From NCBI RefSeq assembly GCF_000835495.1, contig NW_015622546.1, forward strand, positions 3,280,955 through 3,344,954: a stretch of DNA of 64,000 nucleotides, written 5' to 3'. This document shows, one piece after another, positions 22,278 to 34,894 of the stretch (positions within the stretch are counted from its first letter, which is position 1; each line of letters opens with the position of its first letter). This stretch comes from Cladophialophora immunda (lineage: Eukaryota > Ascomycota > Eurotiomycetes > Chaetothyriales > Herpotrichiellaceae). The notes below the pieces were generated by a model. That model did no database searches, was not told the origin of the DNA, and worked only from the letters and a program-made list of their open reading frames with translations. Position numbers and translations under genes: made by a program.

Positions 22278-24208
22278 TTAGTGTTGTTGGTAATGCACAT
22301 GGGGCATGAACTCGGCCGCTTCCACCATAGGTCCACGTGGGTAGGCCGTAGGCGGTGCACTTTGTGGTGCAAGGGTGACCGGGCTGTCGTTGACAAAATT
22401 GGCATATTCCCATGTAGGCATCCGCGTGACTGGAGCCGTCATCGGGTGGGCTGGCATACCCATCGTCGCTTGGGTGACTGGAACTCCGTTCTGGTAGATA
22501 TATTGGCCGTTGACGTCGTAGGCAGGAACGTACTCAGGCATCTGGAGCTGCAACTCGGGTGGTCCAGTCACGACAGGTCTGGGCACGCGCATCTGGACAG
22601 CTTGGGGCATGTATCCCATCTCGGAGTTCATCGGATACCCCGCGGCGGCCATGTATTCTGGATGGGGCGAAGAAGGATATTGATATTCGGACAGACCTTC
22701 CCCGCTGTAAATGGAAGAAGCGGGCGTAAGAAGTGGAGCCGCAGTCGAAGAATAACTTGCAGAGTACTTGGAGATGATCTTCTTCAATGCGGTCGCCAGG
22801 ATCTTCCATGGAAAGACTTTGACGTCCTTCTCAATGTTGCGTGGCTTTGGGTGAGGGAAGCCCATGATAACCTTGAAAAACTCCTCACTGTCCGGTCGAG
22901 CCTTGGAGACAGTCAGAGGCCGGAAGCCTTCGAGGTTGCGGCGGATGCGGTTCTTCTCCTCAACGGTGAAGCGGACTCCAACCAGGGCTTCGAGAAGATA
23001 GATGGTGTCAACTGAGGTGACGTAGTACTCGTTCTTCTCTTTCCACCAGATGCAGCTGATGCAAATGCTGCTGGCTTGGCGATCCTGGGGAGCGACACCC
23101 TTGAAGTTCGCCGTAATAGTGCTGCCGGATTGGTCTCTTTCGAACACCACCAGGCGTCGGCGAGCTTCCTTCTCCTCGGCAGTCCAGTCTTCTTTCATGC
23201 TGTCCAGATCACCCTTGAGTTTAAGATTGGCCTTGAGGGTTGACAAGGTATATGGGTTGAAGGTCTGAGTCTGTCCGATGGCAATCGTCGAGCAAGGGGC
23301 TGTTGGCGACTGTTGCATAGTGGACGTGCGAACCAGCTTGGGGACTGACGATTTCAAAGGAGAGCTTGTTGTAGGACGGGGAATGGGCGTCATGGGCGCT
23401 GCCGGGCTCTGTTCGCTCTTGACGGTGGTGAAGGAGGGGCTGAAGGCAGGCGTATGTGGCGACGGAGCAGCCAATGAGACCTGAGACGCAGTTGAAGTTG
23501 AATAGTGGTGACCAGAAGGTCGAGGTGACGCGCCATGGCTAACGCACGTAGGAAGGCCAGTGCTTCCGGTTGGGGTCGGCACGAAAGGGGAATAAGGGGA
23601 TGTTTGACCGCTAAGGTCGTAGTAGTCGCCATTGGGGTCCTGGACGTGGACTTGAGCGAGGACTGCTTTCTTCTGAGCTGGGAGGTCGTACTCGGACTCA
23701 GTCGAAGCCTTGCGTTTCCGGGGGAGAGTTTGAACACTGTGAGATGAGGGGATGCGCTGGTGATGCGCGTTGGCCACCCTCAGATCTCTATCTTTCCGCT
23801 CTCTAGACTCCACGGAAGGGGCACTGCCATGCACAAAGCTCTTCTCGGAGGAATATCCGCTTCCAGCCAGATACTGGAAGTCGGCTTCCTGGGGGTTTCC
23901 AGGTTGGAGAAGAGGATGATGATCGTACGGAGTAGGAGGAAAACTGCCGTAGTAGACCTGATTGTCGATGACAGGAGATTGAAACTCTGTTGTCAGACGC
24001 GTCAGTCACAAATACATGCTCTTCTACAAAAGGAGAACGTACTCATGAGCCCTGTTTGACCCGGTCCATCATAGCCAGACATGGAGAAGAGCTGGCCAGG
24101 TTTGGCCTCGAGGCCGTCCTGGAACTGACTTGCAAAGTGCTCTCCAGCAAAAACTGCGGGATCGTACGAGTCGTCGACTATGAATGGAGTGCGGAAGTCT
24201 GGGAAAGA
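22278..24208 (-). CDS. medA: Medusa-like developmental regulator (MedA/ACR1/REN1 family), 5' end unresolved
   Basis: Two exons are clear: 24208-24043 and 23986-22278, GT-AG and in frame. An upstream coding exon ending at a gtgagt donor near 24310 seems to exist, so the true start is not placed. The protein has a Ser/Pro/Tyr-rich N-terminal half and a strongly structured central block (TFNPYTLSTLKANLKLKG, ISCIWWKEKNEYYVTSVDT, RIRRNLEGFRPLTVSKA, GFPHPKPRNIEKDVKVFPW), which I recognise from memory as the conserved region of MedA-type regulators of conidiophore development, adhesion and host interaction. The C-terminal tail is Pro/Tyr/Met-rich and disordered. MedA of Aspergillus nidulans is reported to have a long leader; here about 6 kb upstream is gene-empty. 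Identification rests on remembered motifs, not a search. Confidence 0.6.
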
Positions 24209-27200
24209 CTGAGAACATGTCAGTATTTGAATCACTCCGAGAGAAGGGTCCCAACACCTTGGCTGTGGAGGCTAAGACAAGGGCAGGGGGGGCGCAAGAT
24301 TGGACTCACCTGAAAGTGGTTGAAAGTTATGGACGCCAGGTTGACGGTATTTTGGCAAATTTCTTGAAAACAAAAAATCACTAAGCGAGCGACTGTGTGC
24401 TAAACGAGTGTGGTGGGAGGCTAAATGATGCCTCGGATCAAAGCGAGTGACGATTGCAAAATGCTATCGAGATTCGAATGTCTGGGAGGTCAATATCGAC
24501 GTTCTCCAGGGGGACATTCGAAGATGGGCGAAGAATTTGAGAAGCTGACTTGGGACTCCTGGAGCGTAGGAGCCGACGGCTGGCTGAGAGGGCCGACGAA
24601 AATGAGATGCGATCTAGGCCGATGTTGCCAGCTTGGGCGATTTGTGATGAGACCGAGAGCTCCTCGTTCCCGAAGAGGTTTGGATGTCGGGAAGGTGAGG
24701 CAGATTTAATCTTGAGAACAAAGAATTCCAACCGGTTGGAACGAACTATCAACACTGATCAGCCGAACTATCGCCAGACCAGATGGAAATCCAGTTACCA
24801 GGATCTCCCTATGCTAGGGATTCTCACCTCTTTGTCAGGGTAGATCGAGACGAGTTGTGGCAAATATCTGGAAGGATTTCCAAGGGTGGGTCGACTGGAA
24901 GAGCGTACCCTTTTTACCACCAGCAAGAAGTAACCTGTTGTTGGAGAGCGTCAGTGAGACATCCAGGAATCCAGGGAGAGAAAAATGAAAAAGACAATTT
25001 TTAACACCCAGGCAAGGACACGATGTGCAAGCAAGGAGTTGTCGTGGGTCTCGTCATATTTGACGTTCCCAAAGGGATCCGAAGATTGGTAACGAATGAT
25101 TTTTGACGAACAAACGGTACACTTACCCAGAAGGCTGGATTTCAACTTGAACCAGAGGCAAGGAACCTGGAAAGTGGTCTTCCCTTTGTACTCTTTTGGA
25201 CGGGTCTATCCGTCGAGTTTTCCCGGGTGAGTCGTCACCAGACGGGTGGTTGCGCAGCGAAAGGGTCGTGGGATGGTGAAGTTGCCCACGGGGTTTCCAA
25301 CCTTTTTCGTGCAGTGAAAACGCACAAGAGACGCCACGAATGTACCAACAATAAATCGGATGCGAGACAAAAGTTGAGTAAATATCGACAGATCTCTTGT
25401 TCCACGATCAAGCGAAGGTGGTTTTTCCCCTGCTGCAAAATTGAGGGAGGTGGATTCGAAGGATTTGGGAAACGGTCTTTTTTGAGGGGGCGAGGCTTTT
25501 CAGCGAACCAATTCGAAAAGCGAAGGACGTGAGCGATTGATGTCCAACGACGGGGATATTCGAAGTCGTGAAAAGCGAGTGTGAGTGTTCAAGTCGAAGT
25601 AAACGAAAGTATGGTCTGCGAACAGAGCCAGAAAACTTGGGTTGAGCGAAGGTGGTGAGGGATGAAGGGATGATGAAGCAAGTGGAGCGGAAATGGAAGA
25701 AGAGGAGCCGAGGACCAGGAGGGGGGAATCAAAAGGCTATATCGGCCTCGACTCAGCAGGAGACAGGCCCAACAGGTAAGAGGCAGTGAAAAGCCGCGAA
25801 AGGCGAGGATGGCAAAAAGACGGATCAATCAGGTCACGCAGAAGTGCTCGGCGAGTGAACGGGAGAGGTTTCTGTGCGCGAGTTGAGGCAGGTTCGGTGG
25901 CAGTGAGCGACTAGTGGGCTGATGGAGAAGCGCAAGAGGTCAGTGTGGAAAAAACCGATGCAGGGAGTTGGTGGTGGAGGTGGTGGGCAGAGGGGCTTAC
26001 CGGGGGGGGAGTGATGGACAAGTTAGCAAGGTGGATATGGAGCCCAGGGCGTGCCAGGTGAGGGTGAGGGTGGATGGAGCATTGGAGGATGGACACGACG
26101 GCACGACTTTCTCCTGCTGCCACTCGTCCTTTGTCGAGGGATGCGAGGGGACGAGGGAAAAGGAAAGAGAAGAGCGGAAAGGCCAGGATTAGCACCAAAA
26201 GCGGAGTCCAGCCGGAAGGGCAAATGGTGAGTGGCTGACACGACCCAAGGTTTCGATCACGGATCGCTGAGCTGCGGCGAGCAGCGAGCAGCAGACAGGA
26301 CGAGGACGGTACAGCCATCAATTCCTGACTCGTACAAGAGCCATGAAGCGTGGAGTGATGTGCTGAGTAGCGTCTGCCCATCTCTTCTCACCAACAAAGG
26401 CTCCTACCCTTGATCTGAACATCCCTTTTCTCTGACAAAGGGAGTTGCAAGTTGTGGGTTGAAGAGGCCGTCACGTTGTCGTCACCAGCGCGGGCCATCC
26501 AGGTCACGGCCACGACCACGGCTACGGCCACGGCCACGGCCACAGTCAATTGACTTTCAGCTCCTACAGTCTGTACGAGATAGTCGAAACAGCTAGCTCT
26601 TTTCTCCCTTCTCTTGTTACCAAACCGAACTTGTCCAACACAATGAGAAAACAGTGAGGAAAGCAGAGGCGGCTAGGGCTGGTTGGTTGGTTGCGACGTG
26701 CAGGTGCGCAGCAGGCAGAGAGATTCCCGTGCGTTTGTGAGCTGTGTGTGGCCGGCAGCTGGCGGCATAGTGGACATCCATCCGCCTCTTTGGTTCTTTT
26801 TTCCTTTTGCTCCCTCTGCCCATTGTGTATTGATACGTGTTGTGTGCGTACGAGCCGATGCGATGACAAGCTGGAGTCAGGGATCATGATGGAAAGGAAA
26901 CAACCAACCGGGCCAAAAGGGAGATCCACCATGGGCCCCCCCAGAGGATCAACCACCCTGAAAGGCCAAGGGAGGGAAAAGTCGTGAGCGAAAAAAGCGT
27001 GGCAGCCAAAGAACAAGCCTTGCCGGAGGGTGGATGTGAGGCTTGCACAGCCGCAACGGATGGGTAAGAAGAAGCCGAAGCAGGAAAGAGAGGGGCACAG
27101 AAGGGCACAGAAATGGAGAATCGCTCCCTGAAGCCTGCAGCAGAGGGCGAGGGATGAGGTCACCCTTTGCCCACCCTGCCCAACCCGCCCGTCCTATCAC

Positions 27201-30200
27201 GTCCCTATCGCCCAGCCTAAACCCGGGAGAGCTAGAGAGGGGACACTTTGATACCACTGGTGCGCTGGTCTCCCTAAGGGCCCTTGTTCCCCTAGCCCTA
27301 GCCTCGAGCCTGCTCCCCCTAATGAGTCCCTGTGCCGTACCGACGACTCGCAGGCTCTTAGCAGCCCTTAGCCAGCCCTTGCATGCCTATCCCTGCCCCT
27401 GAAGCCCACATCTCCGCATGACTTGCCCCCTGCTAGCTGGCGCTGGTGGCCCCCCCGTCTTCTAAAGATAGACCACCAACCGCCCAACCGACGAGTTCTA
27501 GTCCTCTCTTCGCAGGCTGGCCTCTACTCGCCTCTGCTGGCCCTTTTGCCCCCAGCGACACGCTCTCATCCGGCTCGCCCGTCGCAGCATTGGCCGTTTG
27601 CGGAGGCACCTCGTCCTCTTCAACGTTACGAAGCGACCTTGGGCTATTGGCTGTGGCCTTTGTCGATATCGCTTCTGCAATGGGATATCTGTCCAGCGTT
27701 TCACGTTGCGGCAACACATCTGGATGTGTAGGTCCTCCGTCCCGATCACGTCCATGCTACGCAGGACGGGTACCATTCCCTCTTCGCGTTGTTTGTTTGG
27801 GGTTGCAAGAATTGATCCTCGGTGATTGTCTTGTTCTTGGTCATCGTGCCTCAAAGGGTTCGCCACTCCAGACGACACTGCCACAATCCACCACGCGCTG
27901 CACATCCACCTCCCCCGAACAATTTATCCTTGAGACTACTACTGCTCTTTTGTCTGTGTGGTCTTCCATTCTGCCGGTTCTTGCCGGCTAATCGCTCTAG
28001 AGGGAGTCGTCCCAGCTCATGCAAGACCTCACATCTGGCCCCCCTCCCACCAAGCGAATCCTGGATCGTTGAGGAGAAGGACCCCAACGATGCTTGCAAA
28101 TGGAGGTACTGCATATCCTGGTTGCACGGCCACGGCACTTCAGCTGGACTATCCCTTTTTCCCGACCCTCGACTGCAGCTTAAGCGAGGTTGGAAAGAAC
28201 GTTATTCATGGTCGTGCAACTCCGTGGCCACCATGACCAGCAAGCCCACAAGCCAGTGTTCACTATGATACTGGCTTGAGTCTGGGGAACTTCGGCCGTT
28301 CATCGCCGGCGTCGTCCTCCAAGCCCGCCAAACCCTCGTGCAGCAGCCAGGGGGCGGATGCGGCGCGGTCTAAACCCGGTACAACAGCGAAAGATGTGCC
28401 CGTTACATGACTGGGTCACAATGCTTTACTGGTACGAGTAGTTGAGGCCTGAAAAACTTGGGCTGGGAGACACTCGACAGCGCTAGGGACATCTCATGCT
28501 GCTACTGTTTGCTCCGCCAGCCTTACTACTACTGCTCGTACCGTACCAACTTTCTGACACTTGCTCATCCTACTTCCGGTCCATGCCGGATCGAGACTCC
28601 ACCACCTGCTTGCAGAGCTACTTGTATGGGAGAATGTTCCTACTCCATCGTGGGCATCCAAAGAGGCCCGGTCCCCACTTCCTTGTCACGTTGTGTTAGT
28701 GAGCGCCGTTGAGATTGTCAATCGCGTCGTGGATCCATCCTACAAGAGGCCTGAACAGGTTGACCAGTCTCTCTACGAAGCACTGGATCTGTTTCGCCAT
28801 CTCCATTTCCGCTGGTCTCCGCGGCTCTGTTCTGCATCCTCCATGATATCGCGCCGCTCAACCTCGCATGGGCTGACATTTACGTGACCTTGGCGATTGA
28901 TTGACATCTCAACACTGTTGGTTGCACCGCTGACCAACCAGTTATCCAGAGCGATCCACCATAGCAGAGGCGCGTGATCGTGGAGGACGCGCCCATCCAA
29001 ACAGCGAATGCGAGAAAATATTTTGTGAGGCTGTGAATTTTCCATTAGCGTCTAGCATTCTCGGGATGGCATAGGATCTCCCATTTCTATTTTTGTCACC
29101 ATCTCCTGGCTGGCTCGCTTAAACAGGGTCCCTTTCCCCTTGCAGAGGCACCGTCACAGAGTGAGCTTTTTTGCCAGGACTGGTGATGGGCAAAGTGGCC
29201 GTGTTGATGCGAGCGAATTAAATGTCTTTGCACTGGCCTATCATGATACAAGGTGCGGGATGTGGCTCCGCCTGGGCCTGCGGGTGCACAGCAAGCCAAA
29301 ACCAGGGACCGAGCCTTGTCCAGATGCGGCCCGCTGGAATGATATGTGCCACTCGACCAAAGGGCTCGCCCATCACCGCACCGCGCAGTTTGCTATTTTG
29401 CATCACAAACATCCAGACTCTCTGGACCCCTGGGCCAGGACCAAAGGGATGGGCAGACGCCCGTTGCGACGTTTTCAGGCACAGAGACCGCCGATCTGAT
29501 CGCCCAGGCGGTTCAGTGATCTTCGGGCAGGTCACCTGTTTCAAAGTCAGTTCGACCTCGATGAATCGACTGCCATGGGTGATCTGCTCTTGACGTTGGT
29601 GCTGCCATGACTATCGGGCATCGGCGTTGTCGAATGCTGCAGGTTCTGTTTGTGGCATTTCAGGACAATTGGAAAGCAGGCACAGCAAACTTGCTGGCCA
29701 TCTCTACACCACTCGTTGCGCCAAGCAGTACCTAATTGCAGCACAGAGGTCTGTAACCGGGCCAGATGACGAATTCCGTGTCCCCAACAGGACGGTTGTA
29801 CCTTTTCTTGTGCTCCCTACTTCGTCCTCCGTCGTCTTGACCGCCTCTCCCTATGACGTGGAAGATCAGTGGCTTACCAGAAAAGTAGCATCAAACCACT
29901 TGACCGGATCGCCTGTGTCCTAGGCCTCATCTTTGGATCGATGCCGCAGGTCGCACGGGACCTGCAGGACATGCATGTTGCCTATCGTCCTGTGAACCAA
30001 AGACATTGTTCGTCCCTGGCCCCTCGGAACCAACCAGCTCGATTCCCCTTTCTTCGGCACGACAAACAATAGTCGGGCTTCAATAAGGTCGCTTGCGCAA
30101 GGATTGCTGCATGAATTATAAAAATAGGAATGCACAGGTGCGATAAACACGAGCCCATCCATACAAATCGAAACACCAATCCCCGGTGATTCGTCTAGCA

Positions 30201-30301
30201 ACGGCAAGGCACAGCGAAGGTTGGAGGAGACAAATCAACATCTGGCATCTATCTGTGGATTCAAGGCTAATTTTGGTTTCTGAATCGACTGCTAATAATA
30301 C
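24209..30301. other. Six-kilobase gene-empty region, partly probable 5' leader of the Medusa-like gene
   Basis: No protein family, RNA gene or transposon could be recognised over about 6.1 kb. Open frames are all under 200 codons with biased composition. On the minus strand the first few kilobases likely contain further 5' exons, introns and leader of the Medusa-like gene. The stretch from about 25,600 to 27,200 is purine-rich on the plus strand (pyrimidine-rich on the coding strand), like a long fungal promoter or leader. A GGCCAC minisatellite is at 26502-26544. Part of the right end must be the 3' region of the oxidoreductase gene. Confidence 0.45.
26502..26544 (+). repeat. GGCCAC-type hexamer minisatellite
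   Basis: About seven imperfect tandem copies of a 6-bp unit (GGCCAC with GACCAC, GGCTAC and GGTCAC variants). Located in gene-empty DNA; no coding function seen. Confidence 0.75.
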
Positions 30302-31441
30302 TCACAGTTTGCTCTCAGCGCCTTCTTTGGAGATTTCGACCACCAATTTGCCGAATTGGCTGCCTTTCTTCATTTCGTCGAATAAGCCGTTGAGGGCGTC
30401 CAGATCAAAGCCTTGGACGACGCGCGACACCACTGGCCTGACCGTCTTGGTTTTGATGAAGTCCACCATGTCTTTGAATTCCTTTCGGGACCCCATAGTC
30501 GATCCCTTGACCTCAATGTTCTTCAAGACGGCTTGCATGAGGAAGGGCATCTTCGGTCCTATTGTCATGCCGTAGACCGCGATCACACCACCTGGCTACA
30601 GAAGATGTTAGCATGCAACGAAGAAGAGAATTGGGACCCATCATACCTTGAGCAGCCTGGCCCCGACGGAGACGACATCCCCACCAGCACCGTCGACAAT
30701 TGCGTCCAACTGCTTGTTCTCTGCCGGCAACATGGCCTGTAATTTCTTGTCCCAGCCTTGTTCCTTGTAGTTGATTCCACCCTTTGCTCCCAGAGCGACC
30801 GCCTTCCTGATCTTTTCTTCGCTGCCACTGGTGACCCAGACATTGGCGCCGGCCGCTTTGGCATACTCCAGGGCCATCAACGCCACTCCACCACCAATCC
30901 CTGTAATCAAGATGTTCTTGCCCGGCTTGAGATTCTTTTCGCCGCACTTGACCATCACTGCTCGCCATGCAGTAAGACCGGTGAGGATAAAGGCGGCCGC
31001 TTCAACTGAGGAGAGGTGCTCAGGCGCCTCTTCGAGTTCTCCTTCGTCAATGCACATGTACTCTTGAAGGGTGCCATTTGCATTCGTCTTTGTTCCTCCT
31101 AGAATCTTGTATCCGCCCTTGTCCTCTGGTCCATCAAGGCTGTCCTTCCAGCCGGTCCCGGGATTCACGACAACTCGCTTGCCTTTCCAGCTCGGATTGG
31201 CTTCACTACCAATGGCCACAACTGTGCCGCACCCATCGGCCAGGAGAGGAATGCCGAACGCTGTGCCCGGATACAAGTGTTGACGGATGAAAAGATCGCG
31301 GTGGTTCAAGGCGGCGGCGTGGATCTTGATGAGGACTTCTTTACCCTTTGGCGAAGGCTTTGGGACTTCATCCAGTGAAAGCGGGTAGTAGACCTGTCCG
31401 GGCTTGCCGTCGACCTTTGATATGGAGATTGATTTCGGCAT
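30302..31441 (-). CDS. MDR-family NAD(P)H:quinone/alcohol oxidoreductase
   Basis: Two exons: 31441-30647 and 30595-30302, joined at a GT-AG intron with tgctaac branch; 362 residues. Start at MPKSISISKVDG was chosen over an upstream in-frame ATG at 31487-31489 because homologous MDR proteins begin close to the first beta-strand. Motifs are ALNHRDLFIRQHLYPG (N-terminal domain), LADGCGTVVAIGSE and the Rossmann segment LITGIGGGVALMALEYAKAAG. The catalytic-zinc GHE is replaced, placing it among zinc-independent reductases like the YogA/quinone-reductase group. Substrate unknown. A TATA box lies about 80 bp upstream. Confidence 0.88.
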
Positions 31442-31518
31442 TTTGTGGAGGACCGTCGCGGCACTGGATCTCCAAGCACTAGTCTTCAAATGTCAAGCAA
31501 GCACAAAGCCACTGGAGA

Positions 31519-31527
31519 TATTTTATA
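31519..31527 (-). promoter_or_regulatory. TATA box of the oxidoreductase gene
   Basis: On the minus strand the sequence reads TATAAAATA, about 80 nt before the ATG at 31441. Spacing and consensus support a core promoter element. Confidence 0.5.
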
Positions 31528-32874
31528 GAGGATTCCTCCTTCCCCAGACCAGTCGTACAGCTTAGAAATCCAGATTCGGCGATATCTCGCGGTGAGTGGT
31601 AGTCGGTGTTCTACTAGCAGTATTTGACCAGCTTCACAAAATGTATCGCGAGTATCGAATTCTCATAACGCGGAGCTGTTACCGATCTCGCTCAAGATGT
31701 GGACAATGGGGGGATGACGGGGGCTCATGGGGGGATTTCCTGAGCCGTGGCCGAGTAGACCGAGGTATGAAGTCATTATCGCCGTTGTAAAGCCGTGGGC
31801 CCTATTCGGTACTTTATACGGACCAATCAGCGGCGGTCTTAATAAGAAGGTTATATCGGAACTGGAAGAACAGTTTCTCCATCGGTCATGGAGGGGCAGG
31901 CACGTGGTTTCCCCTGAACAAAGAGAAGAGAGGCACAGGGAGTAAACCCGCGCTCCCCCTACTCCCCCAATGCAACAAGGCTCGATCCATGCAAAGTGAG
32001 GATCGTGGATCATTCCCTGGATGAATATCTTTCTCCCAGCCAGGCCAGTCAGCTTGCTGCAAGCCTGTCAGCATCCTCATTCGATTCAATCTCAATCCAT
32101 ATTACTGTCCACACCTCCTCGCCTCCACCGGCTTCAGCTCTCTCTCGATTTTGGGGTTCAAAAAGAGGGCACGCCTGAGGAGGAACAGTTGGCTCGCCCG
32201 GTCCGCGATCGTCGTTGCTTTTCTCGTTGCTTTGGACTAGCACGCCGAGACTCCATCAACGAAGGATCACAAAGAGGCCTGACGCCAGAGAGGCGGCCCC
32301 CATGATTGGCCCATCGCACCCCGAAACAGCCCAGCGACAGCACCCAGCCACGACCAAAGGGGCTCGAGATGGGTCCTCGTCTCCCTAACAAAAACTCTTG
32401 TGTGCGCTCCCAAGCGTTGAAGGATGTTTGTTCAGTGGCCAGCACCGCGCGGAACGCACAGGCGCCCTGGGCGAACAAGACCCGATCGATGTCCTTGGCT
32501 CTGCAGAAACTGCGGCTGGATTGCTATTCCCGCCCCGGACACGCCCTTTAGCCCCCCCATGAAATCTCGTAACCGTTCAAAAATCAGAGTTTCAGCTCAA
32601 CCTTGGACTGAGTCACGCAGCGGTACTGCCACATTGGCACCGACAAAGACTGATTCCCTGCCGTCAGTTGTGTTTCTTTGAACCGCATATACTTTGTTGC
32701 TGGCGCGCCCCAATACCAGGGTTCGAGCTGCCTTGAAAATCTGAGAGGGGAGGGGTACGGACTCAGTTCCCGAAGCTTCATTACTAACTCGTTCCCCCTA
32801 TTTTGGGCTTGTTGCTCCTGAATGCGCCTTCGACACGACATCCCTCGCTATCCATTTTTCGATTGCCAGCCAAA
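31528..32874. other. Divergent intergenic region
   Basis: About 1.3 kb between the oxidoreductase and aminotransferase genes, which are divergently transcribed. It should hold both promoters. No gene or repeat recognised. Confidence 0.4.
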
Positions 32875-34894
32875 ATGGGCTCTTTTGGTGAGGTCACCGA
32901 GTTCGGCCACGGCTTCAAGGCTCAATTCTTATTTGATCCCAAATATAACAACTTGAATCATGGTATGCTCATCCACACCGCTTCCTTTCAGAAGAAGGTC
33001 TTCTCCTGAACGCCAAGCCCTGCTGCTAGTTCAGCCTGTCCATTACTGTCGTCTGGACATTATGGGGCCTCAGATCTCGAACGGGATAAACAGGACCTAA
33101 TTGAAGATCTGTAGGTTCATTCGGTAGTTACTCACTACCTGTCCGCAATGCGCTACGAGGGTATCAGAAATTGGCCGAGGCCGCCCCAGATAAATTCCTT
33201 CGCTACCAATATATTGATCTTTTGGATAAGTCGAGGGAGCGGATAGCGAAGCTTCTCAACGTGCCCGCAGACGAGTGCGTTTTTGTGCAGAATGCTACAT
33301 CCGGTAGGTGCTTCAGAACATTGGACTGGTCATCGAGCATGTCTAATGTTGCAGGTGTCAACACCGTTTTGCGCAATTTGCAGTACAAGGAGAAGGACTG
33401 CATCATCTATTTCGATACCATCTACGGGGCCGTTGAGAAGACGCTGGCTTCCATTGTCGAGACAAACCCGCAACTCCAGCTTCGCAAGGTCGGACATGGA
33501 CAAGACTTTGCCTACTCACTACCTTGCACGCATTCCGAGATCCTCAATGCTCTGTCACAGACAATATCGCGAGTCTTGTACGATGGGTTGAATCCCAAGG
33601 TTTGTGTTTTTGAGACGATAGTGTCGTTGCCCGGAGTGCGGTTCCCGTTTGAAAGGATCACCAAAATGTGCAAAGAATATGGTATTCTTAGTCTGATCGA
33701 TGGGGCCCACGGGGTTGGCCAGATACCCCTGAACTTGTCCCAGCTCGACGCCGACTTTTTCGTCAGCAACTGCCACAAGTAAGTGGAATCGGCATATGAG
33801 ACCAGCATTCTCGCAACGGGAGGACTCTTTGCGGGTATCTGACAGGATACAGGTGGCTATTTACCCCACGAGGCTGTGCCGTTTTCCACGTGCCCAAGCG
33901 TAATCAACACCTCATTCGAACCACCTTTCCGACCTCACATGGTTTTGTGCCCCAGGCATCATCGCCGATTCGGAACCCTCTCCCACCGAGCGACAAATCA
34001 GATTTTATCAATCTATTTCAGTTTGTTGCTACTGCAGACAATACCCCTTACTATTGTGTCCCGGCAGCCCTCAACTTCCGGCAAAATTTATGCGGTGGTG
34101 AGGAAGCCATCTACAACTACATCCGGGACATCGCCCAAAGAGGGGCCGACCTCCTTGCCATGCTTCTCGGGACTGAAGTCATGGACGACTTGGATGCCGG
34201 ATATGGATTGCGAACGATGGGAAGCTACGAAGCCAGTGATAAGCGCGATGGAGGACGGATTGGTTGGGCTGGCGGCATCAGGGACTGTGCCATGGCCAAC
34301 GTGCTCCTGCCAATCACCATCATTGGCGCCTATTCTCGGGGAAGCCTCAGCATGGGACCTGGTGGAGCCGGAAGTGCAGGTGGGCTGTCTCCCGCTTTCC
34401 GACAGTCGTCGTACGGATTCCCCAGTGCCAGCGTTGCTTCGCAGCTTCGATCATCTTCTGCCAGCTCGGGAGGAAACCTCGGCGAACCCCGACGGTCCAA
34501 TTCGCCTCTCAATTCTCCGAGTCTACATTCGGCGGGTCCGATCATCATCCAGGAAGCAGACGTAGCTACCCATGTTGCCTGGATGGAGAAGACGCTGGTG
34601 GACGAGTTTAACACGTTCGTCGCCATCTATGAATACGACGGCAAACTGTGGACTCGAATCTCGGGCCAAATCTATCTGGAACTCAAGGACTTTGAGTGGC
34701 TGGGAGGAGTGCTGAAAACACTGTGTGAACGAGTGCGCAATGGAGAGTCTCTGCGGGGGAGAGCAAGGACACCGGGGATTGAGAAGGCCGAGTTCGAGGC
34801 ATTGAGCTTGAAGTCGCCTTTTGCATCGAGACAAAACACTGGTGAGGTGCTCAAGCGGTTCGATGTCACCCAGGGAGGATGGGTCGATGCATGA
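32875..34894 (+). CDS. Class V aminotransferase (isopenicillin-N-epimerase/cysteine-desulfurase-like fold)
   Basis: PLP-dependent enzyme. Exons inferred: 32875-32962, 33115-33303, 33355-33778 and 33853-34894; 580 residues. Landmarks are NNLNHGSFGSYSLPVR across the first intron, FVQNATSGVNTVLRN, the cofactor aspartate in LSLIDGAHGVGQIP and the Schiff-base lysine in SNCHKWLFTPRG across the third intron. The C-terminal half has RISGQIYLELKDFEWLGG, typical of the fungal family annotated as isopenicillin N epimerase-like or hercynylcysteine-lyase-like. Unusually, about 75 Ser/Gly-rich residues (nt ~34331-34560) interrupt the small domain. The actual substrate cannot be deduced; no beta-lactam or ergothioneine genes are nearby. 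Confidence 0.88.

Noticed and set aside
26564..27163. 199-codon minus-strand frame with Cys/Leu/Ser-rich composition
   Set aside because: No motif, low-complexity composition from a purine-rich strand, no homologous pattern; likely chance.
27446..27991. 181-codon plus-strand frame
   Set aside because: Overlaps several equal-quality frames on both strands and lacks any domain or codon-bias signal.
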